Shown here: piece by piece, positions 17,565-25,777 of the stretch | How positions within the stretch are numbered: the stretch's first letter is position 1 | Layout: each line of letters starts with the position of its first letter | Source of the DNA: Paraburkholderia acidisoli | Lineage (GTDB): Bacteria; Pseudomonadota; Gammaproteobacteria; Burkholderiales; Burkholderiaceae | Assembly (NCBI RefSeq): GCF_009789675.1 | Contig: NZ_CP046913.1 | Location: forward strand, 2,480,001-2,544,000 | Length of the DNA stretch: 64,000 bases | Reading direction: 5' to 3' | Notes under the pieces: model-generated | What the model was told of the DNA's origin: nothing | The model's input: the letters and a program-made list of their open reading frames with translations, nothing else | Databases searched by the model: none | Program-made: the position numbers and the translations under genes

Positions 17565-18056
17565 TTATGTTGTCCTGACGCGTTGTGTGCGACCGTTGGC
17601 GTCTGTGGTTCCGCCAGCGATTACGCCTGATGCATCACGGACGCGATAGCGCACCTTCGCTAGCGCGCGCCCGTCTCTATCGGTGAGCGTGAACTGTTCG
17701 TCGTATGGGACGTGCTGTTTGACCTGTGACGCCGCCAGGCTCGCGGCATAGCCCCTATCCCCACATTCGTCATCCCATCTGTGAGAAGCGCTTGTTTGCG
17801 ATGCGAGCAGTACGGGCGGCGGGGAACACTTGCAGATACAGATATCGTCGTCCAGCGCCTGCTGCTTCCCAAGCATCGTTGCGTTGCGGTGCGGTCCGAC
17901 TGCCTTAATGTAGCCCTCGGATTTGCACGCTTCACACCACACCTTCGCCCCGATAAACGTGACAGGTATTCCGCGATGCGAGCAGTTTTCCGCGCCTTCC
18001 ACCACAACACCGCCCGCCGTGGATTTATCGCCCAGCCTCAGCAGATATCGCCTCAA
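17565..18056 (-). CDS. PAAR-domain T6SS spike protein, apparently shortened by an in-frame stop
   Basis: 163 residues from a TTG start at 18056 that has GGAGGGG upstream; the mature start is then (M)RRYLLRLGDKSTAGGVVVEG, the usual start of this PAAR family. In-frame sequence upstream to 18143 is not PAAR-like. Cys motifs CEAC and CICKC follow, then a C-terminal TTR-like segment (FTLTDRDGRALAKVRYRV, GGTTDANGRTQRVRTT). Translation stops at TAA 17567-17565, but the same frame continues for 10 more codons (GQALRLDIAH) to TGA 17534-17532. Those codons align without gaps to the end of the downstream PAAR protein, so the stop looks secondary. Confidence 0.8.
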   Translation of the reverse strand: MRRYLLRLGDKSTAGGVVVEGAENCSHRGIPVTFIGAKVWCEACKSEGYIKAVGPHRNATMLGKQQALDDDICICKCSPPPVLLASQTSASHRWDDECGDRGYAASLAASQVKQHVPYDEQFTLTDRDGRALAKVRYRVRDASGVIAGGTTDANGRTQRVRTT

Positions 18057-18418
18057 TTCGGCCCCTCCGTTCGTTTGCAGGTAACGAAGCCGCCGGTAGG
18101 TGACCGGCACGGTCACAGCGGACCCGCCTTCGCTAACCGGCAATCGTCGGAGTACTCCGTGGGGCGCGCTATCAGAGAACGCCTCGAAACGGCTTCAAGC
18201 AATGCGCTTTGCATCGTGTGCCGAGGCCAATTTGATCATCGGCAAGGTTCGCGCGGTAGTGCTCTCGCCCGGTCGCCATGCTGGCGGGCCTTTAGTGCGA
18301 TTTGAATTTTTTGATATTTCGCCCTCGGCCAAGCCGCATGGGTCCGTCGAACGCCAGTTCGTGTCGTCCAGACTGACGGCTAGTCCACGCTATCTTTTCG
18401 ACCGCAACGCGAACGTCT

Positions 18419-18574
18419 TCATTCGCGCGAAGCGTGGTCGTGACTTCGCAGCGCAACCGCCTGATTGAATCCTGGCCGCCGCGCTTGTATCTCTGCGTTG
18501 ATTCGGTCAAGGCGGCTTTTCTCGCCTTGATAGGCATCCCCGATGAAAGCCTCACGACGTGAGCTACCTTTCAC
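18419..18574 (-). CDS. Possible short ORF or gene remnant upstream of the PAAR genes
   Basis: A GTG start at 18574 preceded by GGGAGAAG gives 51 residues, with a charged helical stretch (GEKSRLDRINAEIQARRPGF). A second overlapping frame in the same strand (18292-18555, 87 codons) also has protein-like stretches. Neither is recognised. The pattern would fit a decayed gene belonging to the T6SS module. Low confidence that anything functional is made. Confidence 0.25.
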   Translation of the reverse strand: MKGSSRREAFIGDAYQGEKSRLDRINAEIQARRPGFNQAVALRSHDHASRE

Positions 18575-18638
18575 CGTGTATACTTCTCCCTCTCCGCCGT
18601 TTTTCCCCCGATATTTCGCTGTTCCTCGCTCTATTCAC

Positions 18639-19082
18639 ATGAAGTTCATGACTCTCGCGTGTGCCCTGCTCGCGCTTTTCTGGATAAGCCTCAGCGTGCA
18701 GGCGCAAATGCAGCCGCAAGCCGAGGACTACGAGTATCTGCGCCGTATTCGCGTTCCCGATGCCGTCGTCAATTGCGTCGCCGCGCTCGATCAGTGGGTG
18801 CACAAAGCGGAGCGTTACGACTCGCTGCTCGTGCCCGACCGCCGCGCGCTGTCCGCGCGCATCGAAGAACCCGCGCAGTCGAACGTCACGCCTGCATCGG
18901 CGAACGCCAACACGCCGAGTTCGCCGATCGATTCGCTGATCCACCTGCGCGCCTTCGCGAAGATTCGCGGCAAGTACGCGTGGGTGCCCGTGCGCGCGAC
19001 CTGCAACGTCTGGCATTCGCACGTCGTCGGGGTGGCGCTCGCACCGCGCAGCCTGCACACGACCACCACGCCGATTCACTGA
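18639..19082 (+). CDS. Exported hypothetical protein (BspC-like)
   Basis: 147 residues. The signal peptide MKFMTLACALLALFWISLSV-QAQ is cleaved near residue 22. The mature protein has RRIRVPDAVVNCVAALDQWV in its first half and a basic second half with one further Cys (RATCNVWHSH), so one disulphide is possible. It resembles short exported proteins annotated as BspC-domain in Burkholderia, but I am not sure of this. Normal high-GC codon use resumes here, marking the right edge of the accessory module. Confidence 0.65.
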   Translation: MKFMTLACALLALFWISLSVQAQMQPQAEDYEYLRRIRVPDAVVNCVAALDQWVHKAERYDSLLVPDRRALSARIEEPAQSNVTPASANANTPSSPIDSLIHLRAFAKIRGKYAWVPVRATCNVWHSHVVGVALAPRSLHTTTTPIH

Positions 19083-19160
19083 GCGCGTCTCGCACCGCGT
19101 GCGAGCCGGGAGCCGCGTGCGAGCCCGGGCTTGAACGCACGCCGCCACGCCCTTGCGCCG

Positions 19161-19898
19161 TTACTTCGCGCGCGGCGCCTGGCAGAGCGCCGCGTTGTGC
19201 AGGATCGCCTTGCCCGTCGAGCGATAGTTGTCGGCGTCGCAAGGCGGCAAACCGAAGTCCGCGTCCGGCTGCGCGTCGTCGCCGCCGTTGCGCAGCGCCA
19301 TCGTTTGCGCCAGTGTCGCGAGGCATTGCGCGTTGTCGCCGAGGTGATACTGCGTGAGCGCGAGATCGCTGCGCACGCTGTCGGCTTCGATCCAGTCCAT
19401 CTCCGTCGAGCATTCGCCGAGCAGCGACGTGAACCCCGCCGCCGCCGCCGCGTAATCCTTCTTCGCATACAGGGTTCGCGCCTGCGAAAGCCGCTTCGCG
19501 CGCGTGCGGTCCATGCAGGCGGGACTCGCTTGCCGATACTGCCCGTCGAACATCGCGCGGGCGCCGCAATACGCGCGGCACGCTTCGCTGTCGCCGGAAT
19601 CGACCTTGAGCATGCCTTTGCCGCCCGTGATCGAGAGACGGCAGGTGTCGCTGCCGTCGACCGCCGTGCCCGTGTTGCCCTTCAACGCGCCCGAGATCGA
19701 GCACGAGTGACAGTTGCCGCCCACCGTCTCGATCGTGAAGCTGTCTTTCTTCACGACGAGCGAGCCGTGTGCGTGCCCGCCTTCGGTGTAGAGATAGTCG
19801 CCGGGCTCGACCGCCAGCGCGGCCGTTACCTGCGTCGCGCTCATCACACCCAGCGCGCCCATCCACGCGCACATCGCCCATTTTCGCCAACGGTCCAT
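19161..19898 (-). CDS. Exported Cys-rich hypothetical protein with TPR-like C-terminus
   Basis: 245 residues. The N-terminal hydrophobic stretch (MCAWMGALGVMSATQVTAALA) is a signal peptide. The first domain is a beta-rich Cys-containing region (GGNCHSCSISGALKG, DTCRLSI, ACRAYCGARAMFDGQY). The second is helical and TPR-like, with AKRLSQARTLYAKKDYAAAAAGF. The overall layout resembles exported proteins that describe themselves only as hypothetical in Burkholderiaceae; no function can be assigned. Start at ATG 19898. Confidence 0.72.
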   Translation of the reverse strand: MDRWRKWAMCAWMGALGVMSATQVTAALAVEPGDYLYTEGGHAHGSLVVKKDSFTIETVGGNCHSCSISGALKGNTGTAVDGSDTCRLSITGGKGMLKVDSGDSEACRAYCGARAMFDGQYRQASPACMDRTRAKRLSQARTLYAKKDYAAAAAGFTSLLGECSTEMDWIEADSVRSDLALTQYHLGDNAQCLATLAQTMALRNGGDDAQPDADFGLPPCDADNYRSTGKAILHNAALCQAPRAK

Positions 19899-20004
19899 CG
19901 TCCCCGCTCCTCGTCGTTTCGATCGGGCGCATTCTCGCGCAGATCGGCGCAACGTGGCCACAGATCGCGCGCGCCTCACGATCAACATCGCTTCACGCCG
20001 ACCA

Positions 20005-20043
20005 ATAAAAAAGCCCGCGCGCCATTCGGCACACGGGCTTTTT
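20005..20043. terminator. Rho-independent terminator after the yceI pair
   Basis: Stem AAGCCCG/CGGGCTT with additional inner pairing. The A-run on the left serves the minus strand and TTTTT on the right the plus strand. Confidence 0.75.
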
Positions 20044-20104
20044 CTCCAACTCGCGGATCGGCGCAACACGCACGCCGAAGCGAACGCGTCGCGACTCAAG
20101 CGAC

Positions 20105-20695
20105 TTAGTCGGCCTTCACGCCTTCGACCTGGATCTGCAGCTTCGTCAGCGTCTTGAAGCCGTACGACTGGCCCCAGTTCACGCCGTAGTCGGCGCGATC
20201 GAATTCGGCCGAGGCGTCGGCGCCGCACACTTCGCGCTTGAGCATCGGGTTCTGGAAGCACTTGAACGTGTTGATCTTGAGGTTCAGCGGCTTCGTCACG
20301 CCGTGCAGCGTGAATTCGCCGACGACTTCCACGGGCGTGTCGCCGTCGAAGCGGATCGACGTGCCCTTGTAGGTCGCCGTCGGGTACTTGGCCGCGTCGA
20401 GGAATTCGGTGCCGCTCACGTGCTTGTCGAGCAGCGCGTTGCCCGTGTCGATCGAGGAGGCATCGATCGTGACGTCGACCGTGCCCGTCTTCGCGGCGCG
20501 GTCGAGCGTGACCACGCCCTTGCTCTTCGTGAACTTGCCGCGCCACACCGAAACGCCGCCGAAGTGGTCGGCTTCGAAGCTCGGGTACGTGTGCGACGGA
20601 TCGAGGTTATAGGTCGTGGCAGCCGCGAAAGCCGGCGTGGCGAGGGCCGCGGTGAGCGCAACGGCGGCGGCGGCCGCGAAAGACGTGATCTTCAT
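20105..20695 (-). CDS. YceI family periplasmic protein
   Basis: 196 residues. The signal peptide ends at [10 protein letters not shown]. YceI lipocalin-like beta barrel: [21 protein letters not shown] at the start, then [48 protein letters not shown]. Members bind polyisoprenoids in a periplasmic barrel and are often next to cytochrome b561. Two Cys (FKCFQNP, REVCGAD) may form a disulphide. Confidence 0.92.
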   Translation of the reverse strand: MKITSFAAAAAVALTAALATPAFAAATTYNLDPSHTYPSFEADHFGGVSVWRGKFTKSKGVVTLDRAAKTGTVDVTIDASSIDTGNALLDKHVSGTEFLDAAKYPTATYKGTSIRFDGDTPVEVVGEFTLHGVTKPLNLKINTFKCFQNPMLKREVCGADASAEFDRADYGVNWGQSYGFKTLTKLQIQVEGVKAD

Positions 20696-20771
20696 GAAAC
20701 GATTCCTGTTGGTTCTGTTGGGTTCGGAAATAACGGCGTGAATGCGAAACGAACGTCGTGCGCGAACGCGC

Positions 20772-21341
20772 TCAATGCGCGGCGTTCACGATGTGAAACT
20801 TGATCTGCACGTCGTCGGCAACGATCGACGTGTCTTTCCAGTCGCCCGTGCCGATGTTGTAGTTCAGGCGCTTGATGGGCAGCGTGCCGTCGAACACCTG
20901 GTTCGCGCCGTCCTTGTGGTACTGCACCGGCACGACCACGTCGGTGGTCTTGCCCTTGATCGTGAGCTTGCCCGCGACCGTGTACGCGCCGTTCGCGCCC
21001 GCCTTGATCTGCGAAGAAACGAAGGTGGCATGCGGGAATTTCGCGGCGTCGAACCATTCGTCGCCGGCGACTTCCTTGTTGTATTCGGGCGCGCCGATAT
21101 CGAAGCTCGCGACATCGACATCGAGCTTCGCGCTCGACGTGGCCACGTTGGCCGGATCGAACTTCACGTCGGCGGTGAAGCGGGTGAAGTGGCCTTCCAC
21201 GGGCACGTTCATCTGCTTGAAAACGGCCGAGACGGAATTCTTCGCGTCGGCGGCATCGGCGCTGCTGGCGAAAACCGCGCCGGCGGCGAGCGCCGCGCCG
21301 AGCGCGACGGCGGAAACGGTACGGGCGAAACGTTGGATCAT
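20772..21341 (-). CDS. YceI family periplasmic protein (second copy)
   Basis: 189 residues. The signal peptide ends near [12 protein letters not shown] diverged YceI barrel: [52 protein letters not shown]. Lacking the DPSHT start, it belongs to the shorter YceI subgroup. It lies between cytochrome b561 and the first yceI gene and probably forms an operon with them (b561-yceI-yceI), all on the minus strand. Confidence 0.9.
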   Translation of the reverse strand: MIQRFARTVSAVALGAALAAGAVFASSADAADAKNSVSAVFKQMNVPVEGHFTRFTADVKFDPANVATSSAKLDVDVASFDIGAPEYNKEVAGDEWFDAAKFPHATFVSSQIKAGANGAYTVAGKLTIKGKTTDVVVPVQYHKDGANQVFDGTLPIKRLNYNIGTGDWKDTSIVADDVQIKFHIVNAAH

Positions 21342-21403
21342 GGCGTTCAGTCTGTTGAGCGTCGAAAGAGGAAGCGGCGGAGCGCCGCGCGAAAGGCGCG
21401 GCG

Positions 21404-21973
21404 TCAGTCGCGCGGCGTGCCGAACGGCAACATGCGGGCGATGAGATTCTGCCGGTCGATGAACTGATGCTTGATGACCGCCAGCACGTGCAGGACGACC
21501 ACGGCCAGCAAGGTGTAGTTGAGCGTCACGTGGACGGTGCGCAGCACGCCCTTGAGCGCGGTGTCGGGGCCGATCAGCGTGGGCAGCGGCCAGATGCCGA
21601 GATACACGACCTGAATGCCGGCCGCCGAGCTATACAGATAGCCCGTGACGGGAATCGCCACCATCAGCACGTACAGCACCAGATGGCCCGCGTGCGCGGC
21701 GAGCTTTTCCCAGCCGTGCATCGAGCGCGGCAACGCGGGCGCGGCGTGGGTCGCGCGCCAGAGGAGGCGCAGCAGCACCAGCACGAGCACCGTCACGCCA
21801 ATCCATTTATGCCAGGAGAAGTAGCGCAGCTTCGTGGGCGTGATGCCGTGAATGTCGGTCATCACCCAGCCGAGCGCGAAGCCCCAGATGATCAGCGTGG
21901 CGACCAGCCAGTGCAGCAGCATCGCGACGCCGCTATAGCGGCTGGGCGGCTTGACGGAAAGATTCATCGGCAT
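21404..21973 (-). CDS. Cytochrome b561
   Basis: 189 residues, four membrane helices. Haem-ligand candidates are in MLLHWLVATLI (helix 1), WHKWIGVTV (helix 2), HAGHLVLYVLM (helix 3) and VHVTLNYTLLAVVVLHVLAVIKH (helix 4). It probably passes electrons from quinol to periplasmic partners; the adjoining YceI proteins may bind a quinone-like lipid. ATG 21973 or 21967. It is divergent from a LysR regulator with a 21-bp dyad between them. Confidence 0.9.
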   Translation of the reverse strand: MPMNLSVKPPSRYSGVAMLLHWLVATLIIWGFALGWVMTDIHGITPTKLRYFSWHKWIGVTVLVLVLLRLLWRATHAAPALPRSMHGWEKLAAHAGHLVLYVLMVAIPVTGYLYSSAAGIQVVYLGIWPLPTLIGPDTALKGVLRTVHVTLNYTLLAVVVLHVLAVIKHQFIDRQNLIARMLPFGTPRD

Positions 21974-22035
21974 AGGGTTTTGTGGAGGTTGGACACGCAC
22001 TTTAACCGGCCAAACATATTCAAACAATCGTCTAG

Positions 22036-22056
22036 AATGGATCGTTCTTATCCATT
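22036..22056. promoter_or_regulatory. Inverted repeat between cytochrome b561 and the LysR-type gene
   Basis: AATGGAT and ATCCATT are separated by 7 bases, 18 bases before the regulator start and about 60 from the b561 start. Size and position fit a LysR-type autoregulatory site controlling both divergent genes. Confidence 0.6.
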
Positions 22057-22073
22057 TTGTCGATAGTTCATTG

Positions 22074-23018
22074 ATGGATCGCCATTCTGACAAAGATCGC
22101 GCCGACCGTGCGCCCAGCCTCGAACAGTTGCGCGCGCTGATCGCCGTGGCCGAAACCGGCAGCTTTTCCGCCGCCGCGCTCAGGCTCGACCGCGCGCAGT
22201 CGGTGGTGAGCTACACCATCGCCAATCTGGAAGCGCTGCTCGGCGTGGCGCTGTTCGCGCGCGGCAAGCGCAAGCCCGAACTCACGGCGGCCGGCCGTGC
22301 CATTCTCGCCGATGCGCGCCGGCTCGACCTGCTGATGGGCCAGCTCAACGCCAAGGCGGCCGGTTTGCAGCGCGGGCTGGAGGGCGAAGTCTCGGTGGCC
22401 GTCGACGTGATGTTCCCCTCGCAGCGGCTCGTGGAGGCGCTGCAGGCGTTCGCGGTGGCGTTCCCGACCGTCGTCCTCAACCTGACGATGGAAGCGCTCG
22501 GCGGCGTGCTCAAGCTCGTGATGGACGGCGAGTGCGCGTTCGGCATCAGCGGCCCGAACCACAACTGGCCGCACGTGATCGAGGCGCAGTCGATCGGCAC
22601 GGTCGAACTCGTGCTGGTCGCGGCGCCCTGCCATCCGCTCGCGCAGGCCGAGGCGCCCGTGCGCATTTCCGACGCGCGCGAGCACACGCAGCTCGTGCTC
22701 ACCGACCGCAGCCGCCTCACGGAAGGCCAGACTTTCGGCGTGTACAGCAACCGCGCGTGGAAGCTCGGCGATCTGGGCGCGAAGCACCGGCTTCTGCTCG
22801 CGGGGCTGGGCTGGGGCTCCATGCCATTCCACCTGGTCGAAGCCGATCTCGAAGCCGGGCGGCTCGTGCGCGTCGCGCTCGCGGACCGCCGCTCGGTCAA
22901 CTACAACGTTTCGCTGATCCACCGCACCGACACCGTGCGCGGTCCGGCCAGCCTTTGGCTCACGCACTACCTCACGCGCGGCACGCCGCCCGAAAGTCCG
23001 CTGCCGGACGCGCGCTGA
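22074..23018 (+). CDS. LysR family transcriptional regulator
   Basis: 314 residues. The N-terminal winged helix-turn-helix has SLEQLRALIAVAETGSFSAA and RLDRAQSVVSYTIANLEALL; a substrate-binding domain follows from about residue 95 (GEVSVAVDVMFPSQRLVEAL). ATG 22074 is chosen by alignment to the family length. Divergent placement suggests that it controls the b561-yceI-yceI unit; the effector is unknown. Confidence 0.92.
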   Translation: MDRHSDKDRADRAPSLEQLRALIAVAETGSFSAAALRLDRAQSVVSYTIANLEALLGVALFARGKRKPELTAAGRAILADARRLDLLMGQLNAKAAGLQRGLEGEVSVAVDVMFPSQRLVEALQAFAVAFPTVVLNLTMEALGGVLKLVMDGECAFGISGPNHNWPHVIEAQSIGTVELVLVAAPCHPLAQAEAPVRISDAREHTQLVLTDRSRLTEGQTFGVYSNRAWKLGDLGAKHRLLLAGLGWGSMPFHLVEADLEAGRLVRVALADRRSVNYNVSLIHRTDTVRGPASLWLTHYLTRGTPPESPLPDAR

Positions 23019-23366
23019 AACACGCTGACCGGGACGCGCCAACGAGGCACGCCGGGCGAGCGTGTCGCGCCCATACGATCGCCTCGAAAGCCTCGTGCAA
23101 ACTTGCGCCGACAGATTTCCGACACGCCGTTGCGCGGGTCCCAACCCGCCCTAGCGGCTGACAAATCTTCACAACTCCGCGCGAGCCGCGCCGAGTCTCG
23201 CGCGCACGGCCATGCCCGGCGCACGCGAGCGGCGCGCCGCGTCGCGCGCCATTTATCGAGATGCGGGGACATGCCAGGATCGCGCCACTCGCGCTTGCGG
23301 GCCGCAACGCGCATCGCGCGCAGCTTGTGACTCGAGCGCGAGCGCCCGTCCCGCTTTCTCCGCATC
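23019..23366. other. Gap between LysR and a small membrane protein gene
   Basis: About 350 bases of GC-rich sequence with only shadow ORFs. No promoter, repeat or RNA could be identified with confidence. Confidence 0.5.
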
Positions 23367-23747
23367 ATGCTCGACTTCGTCTGCTTTCTGTTCTGGAATC
23401 TCGCCCTGCTCGGCGCCGTGCAACTGGCCTGCTGGCTGATTCGTTGCGCGCGCCCCGATCTCACGCCGCACGGCACGCGCATCTTTCTCGGCTTGATGAC
23501 GATCGCGCTCGCCTTCGACACGGCCCTCACCTTCCTCGTGTTCGCCGATGCGGGCGGACCGTGGCGCATGCACAACCCCAGCGAGACCTATGGCGAGCGC
23601 GCTTCGGCGTACGTGCTTGCGGCGCTGCTCGCGTTGATGCTGGCGCGTTACCTGAAGCAGCGCGAGACGCGTCAGCCTCGCCAGCCCGCGCAAGGCCCGG
23701 TCGAAATCGAAACCTCGCCTTACAGCAAATCGACCTTGCCGATGTGA
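23367..23747 (+). CDS. Small membrane protein of unknown function
   Basis: 126 residues, three predicted membrane helices (about 4-25, 38-60 and 82-95) and a hydrophilic tail. No known motif. High-GC codon bias supports a real gene. It is convergent with the ParB-like gene that follows. Confidence 0.6.
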   Translation: MLDFVCFLFWNLALLGAVQLACWLIRCARPDLTPHGTRIFLGLMTIALAFDTALTFLVFADAGGPWRMHNPSETYGERASAYVLAALLALMLARYLKQRETRQPRQPAQGPVEIETSPYSKSTLPM

Positions 23748-23787
23748 GGCCCGCCCGGGCCCCCGGCGCTCGCGCGCCACGCCGGCA

Positions 23788-24501
23788 TCACGCTTTCTTG
23801 CGCTTCGCGTCTTTGGCGTCCTTCGTGTCTTTGGCGGGAGCAGCGGGCGCGGCAGCCACCCCAGCCGGCGCTACAGGCGCTTGCGGCACCACGCCCGACC
23901 AGCCCGGCAGATAACGCGCGTCGGCATCGTGCGCATGCGCGAGCGCGTCGGCGAGCGCGGCGTCGAAATCCTTGCGCACGTGCGCTTCCGACACCTTGCG
24001 GCGCAACCAGTCGGCCCACAGGAATTCGCTGAACGGCGTGGTGTCCTTCGCGTAACCGCCCGCCGTGCGCAACTCGCCCGCGAGACTGCGATACGGGTCG
24101 TCGGCGAGACCGGACAACTGCTTCGGCAACGCGCCGAAGTCGCAGCGCTCGCCCGACGCGTCGAACGGATGCACCCACTGGTTGTGCTCCATCATCCGCC
24201 AGAACAGTTCGGGCTCGAGCCACGAGAGATCCTTGAGCACCGTCACGCGCACGCTGGCCACGCCTTCTTCGAGCCACGCGCGCCCGAGATGGTGATGATC
24301 GACCACGTAGTAGCGCGACTTCGGGCCGAGCACGGCGGGAAACCAGTGCGTGTCGATGGCGCCCGCGCGGCCCTTCTTGTCGAGCGTGTTCCAGTGCGCG
24401 CGCTTCGCGCTCACTTCGCGATAGCCGACCGTGATCTGCGTGGGGCGCAGTTCGTCGAGCTTCACGGTCACGAGATGCAGATCGTTGTGCTGCAGATTCA
24501 T
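23788..24501 (-). CDS. ParB-like nuclease domain protein (ParBc_2 type)
   Basis: 237 residues. The segment VTVKLDELRPTQITVGYREVSAKR, then YYVVDHHHLGRAWLEEG, matches the ParB-like family of chromosomal proteins (PF08857 type) that is not involved in partitioning. Its role is unknown. The C-terminus is Ala-rich, then Lys/Asp-rich (AKDTKDAKDAKRKKA). ATG 24501 has AAAAGAGGA upstream; the in-frame extension to 24648 is unlikely. Confidence 0.8.
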   Translation of the reverse strand: MNLQHNDLHLVTVKLDELRPTQITVGYREVSAKRAHWNTLDKKGRAGAIDTHWFPAVLGPKSRYYVVDHHHLGRAWLEEGVASVRVTVLKDLSWLEPELFWRMMEHNQWVHPFDASGERCDFGALPKQLSGLADDPYRSLAGELRTAGGYAKDTTPFSEFLWADWLRRKVSEAHVRKDFDAALADALAHAHDADARYLPGWSGVVPQAPVAPAGVAAAPAAPAKDTKDAKDAKRKKA

Positions 24502-24875
24502 GGGCGTCCTCTTTTCCTGGATTGCGGCGCGCGCGCCTTTGCCACTGCTATTTGCCACGGTCGTTCGCATACGTGTGCGACGCGCGCTCGCGCCACGATA
24601 GCGCGAACCGCGCAGGGAAACCGCCTCGTTCGACACGCGCATGGGCACGTTCGTTGCGCCCGCGCGCCGCTTCGCCTATAAATCCACGAGGAAGACGCAC
24701 GCGGCCGGTGCGTCGCGCGCCTTCCGTCAGCACTTCCCGTCACGCAATCCGCCGGGCTTCGCCAACACGTTCGCAAGCGTGTTTCCAGGCTCGTTCGCCG
24801 CAGTCATTCACCGCAGTCATTCGCCAGTTCGTGGCACGTCTTTAAGGCTCAACCAACGACTCAAGCGAGGGCATC
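24502..24875. other. Intergenic region upstream of mscS
   Basis: No gene seen. A direct repeat CCGCAGTCATTC occurs at 24798-24809 and 24811-24822, about 55 bases before the mscS start. Its meaning is unknown. Confidence 0.5.
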
Positions 24876-25691
24876 GTGGATCTGGAAACCATACGCGTGT
24901 TCATCATGACCCGAGGCATCGACTTCGGGACCAAGATCGTCGGTGCGATCGTGCTGTGGATCATCGGCCGATGGGCGATCAGCCTGCTGGCCGGTTTGCT
25001 GCGCAAGGTACTCGGGCGCAACCAGCGCGTCGACCCCACGCTCGCGCATTACCTCGGCTCGATCCTCGCGGCCGTGCTGAACCTGCTGCTGGTGCTCGCG
25101 ATCCTGCAGGTGTTCGGCGTGCAGACCACTTCGTTCGCGGCGCTGCTCGCGGGCCTCGGTCTCGCCATCGGCACGGCGTGGGGCGGCCTGCTCGCGCACT
25201 TCGCGGCGGGCGTGTTCATGCAGGTGCTGCGGCCGTTCAAGGTGGGCGACTTCGTGACGGCGGGCGGCGTGACCGGCACCGTCAAGGAACTCGGCATTTT
25301 CGGCACGACCATCATCTCGCCCGACAACGTGGTCAACATCGTCGGCAATAACAAGATCTTCTCGGACACCATCTCGAATTACAGCGCGACACCCGTGCGC
25401 CGCGTCGAGCTGACCGCGAAGATCGCCAACGGCGTCGATCCCGTCGACGCGGCCACGCGCCTGCGCGCGGCGCTCGCGCGCATTCCCAACGTCGCGCCGG
25501 AACCCGCGCCCGACGTCGAGATTCTTTCGTTCACGCCCGAAGGCCCGCTGCTCGCGGTGCGCCCTTACGCGAGCAACGCGAACTACTGGCAGGTCTACTT
25601 CGACACCAACCGCGCGATCGTCGAGACCTTCAAGGGCGCGGGCTATCCGACGCCCGAAACGCCGTCGTTCGTGCGCCGCGCGGCGGGCTAG
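24876..25691 (+). CDS. mscS: Small-conductance mechanosensitive channel MscS
   Basis: 271 residues. Three membrane helices (about 15-35, 58-80, 85-115). The pore helix LLAGLGLAIGTAWGGLLAHFAAGVFM is Gly/Ala-packed as in MscS. The beta domain follows with LRPFKVGDFVTAGGVTGTV, GTTIISPDNVVNIVGNNKIF and the C-terminal alpha/beta domain. It releases solutes under hypo-osmotic stress. The start is GTG 24876 with AGCGAGGG upstream. Confidence 0.94.
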   Translation: MDLETIRVFIMTRGIDFGTKIVGAIVLWIIGRWAISLLAGLLRKVLGRNQRVDPTLAHYLGSILAAVLNLLLVLAILQVFGVQTTSFAALLAGLGLAIGTAWGGLLAHFAAGVFMQVLRPFKVGDFVTAGGVTGTVKELGIFGTTIISPDNVVNIVGNNKIFSDTISNYSATPVRRVELTAKIANGVDPVDAATRLRAALARIPNVAPEPAPDVEILSFTPEGPLLAVRPYASNANYWQVYFDTNRAIVETFKGAGYPTPETPSFVRRAAG

Positions 25692-25723
25692 CTGCGAGCC
25701 TCGCTCCCGCCATCGCGCAAAAC

Positions 25724-25759
25724 AAAACGGCATCGCCCTCGCAGGCGATGCCGTTTTTT
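25724..25759. terminator. Bidirectional terminator between mscS and dedA
   Basis: Stem ACGGCATCGCC/GGCGATGCCGT with loop CTCGCA; AAAA on the left and TTTTTT on the right. Confidence 0.9.
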
Positions 25760-25777
25760 ATGCGGATGGCGCTGTAC

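Noticed and set aside
18292..18555. 87-codon minus-strand ORF upstream of the PAAR genes
   Set aside because: No recognisable motif and it overlaps another protein-like frame; kept only as part of a possible gene remnant.
15692..18600. Genomic island with attachment sites at tRNA-Lys
   Set aside because: I looked for a repeat of the tRNA 3' end at the right boundary and for an integrase and saw neither. The tRNA link is positional only.
23788..24501. Plasmid or chromosome partition gene
   Set aside because: The ParB-like domain is of the non-partition type; no parA, and no parS-like site was seen.
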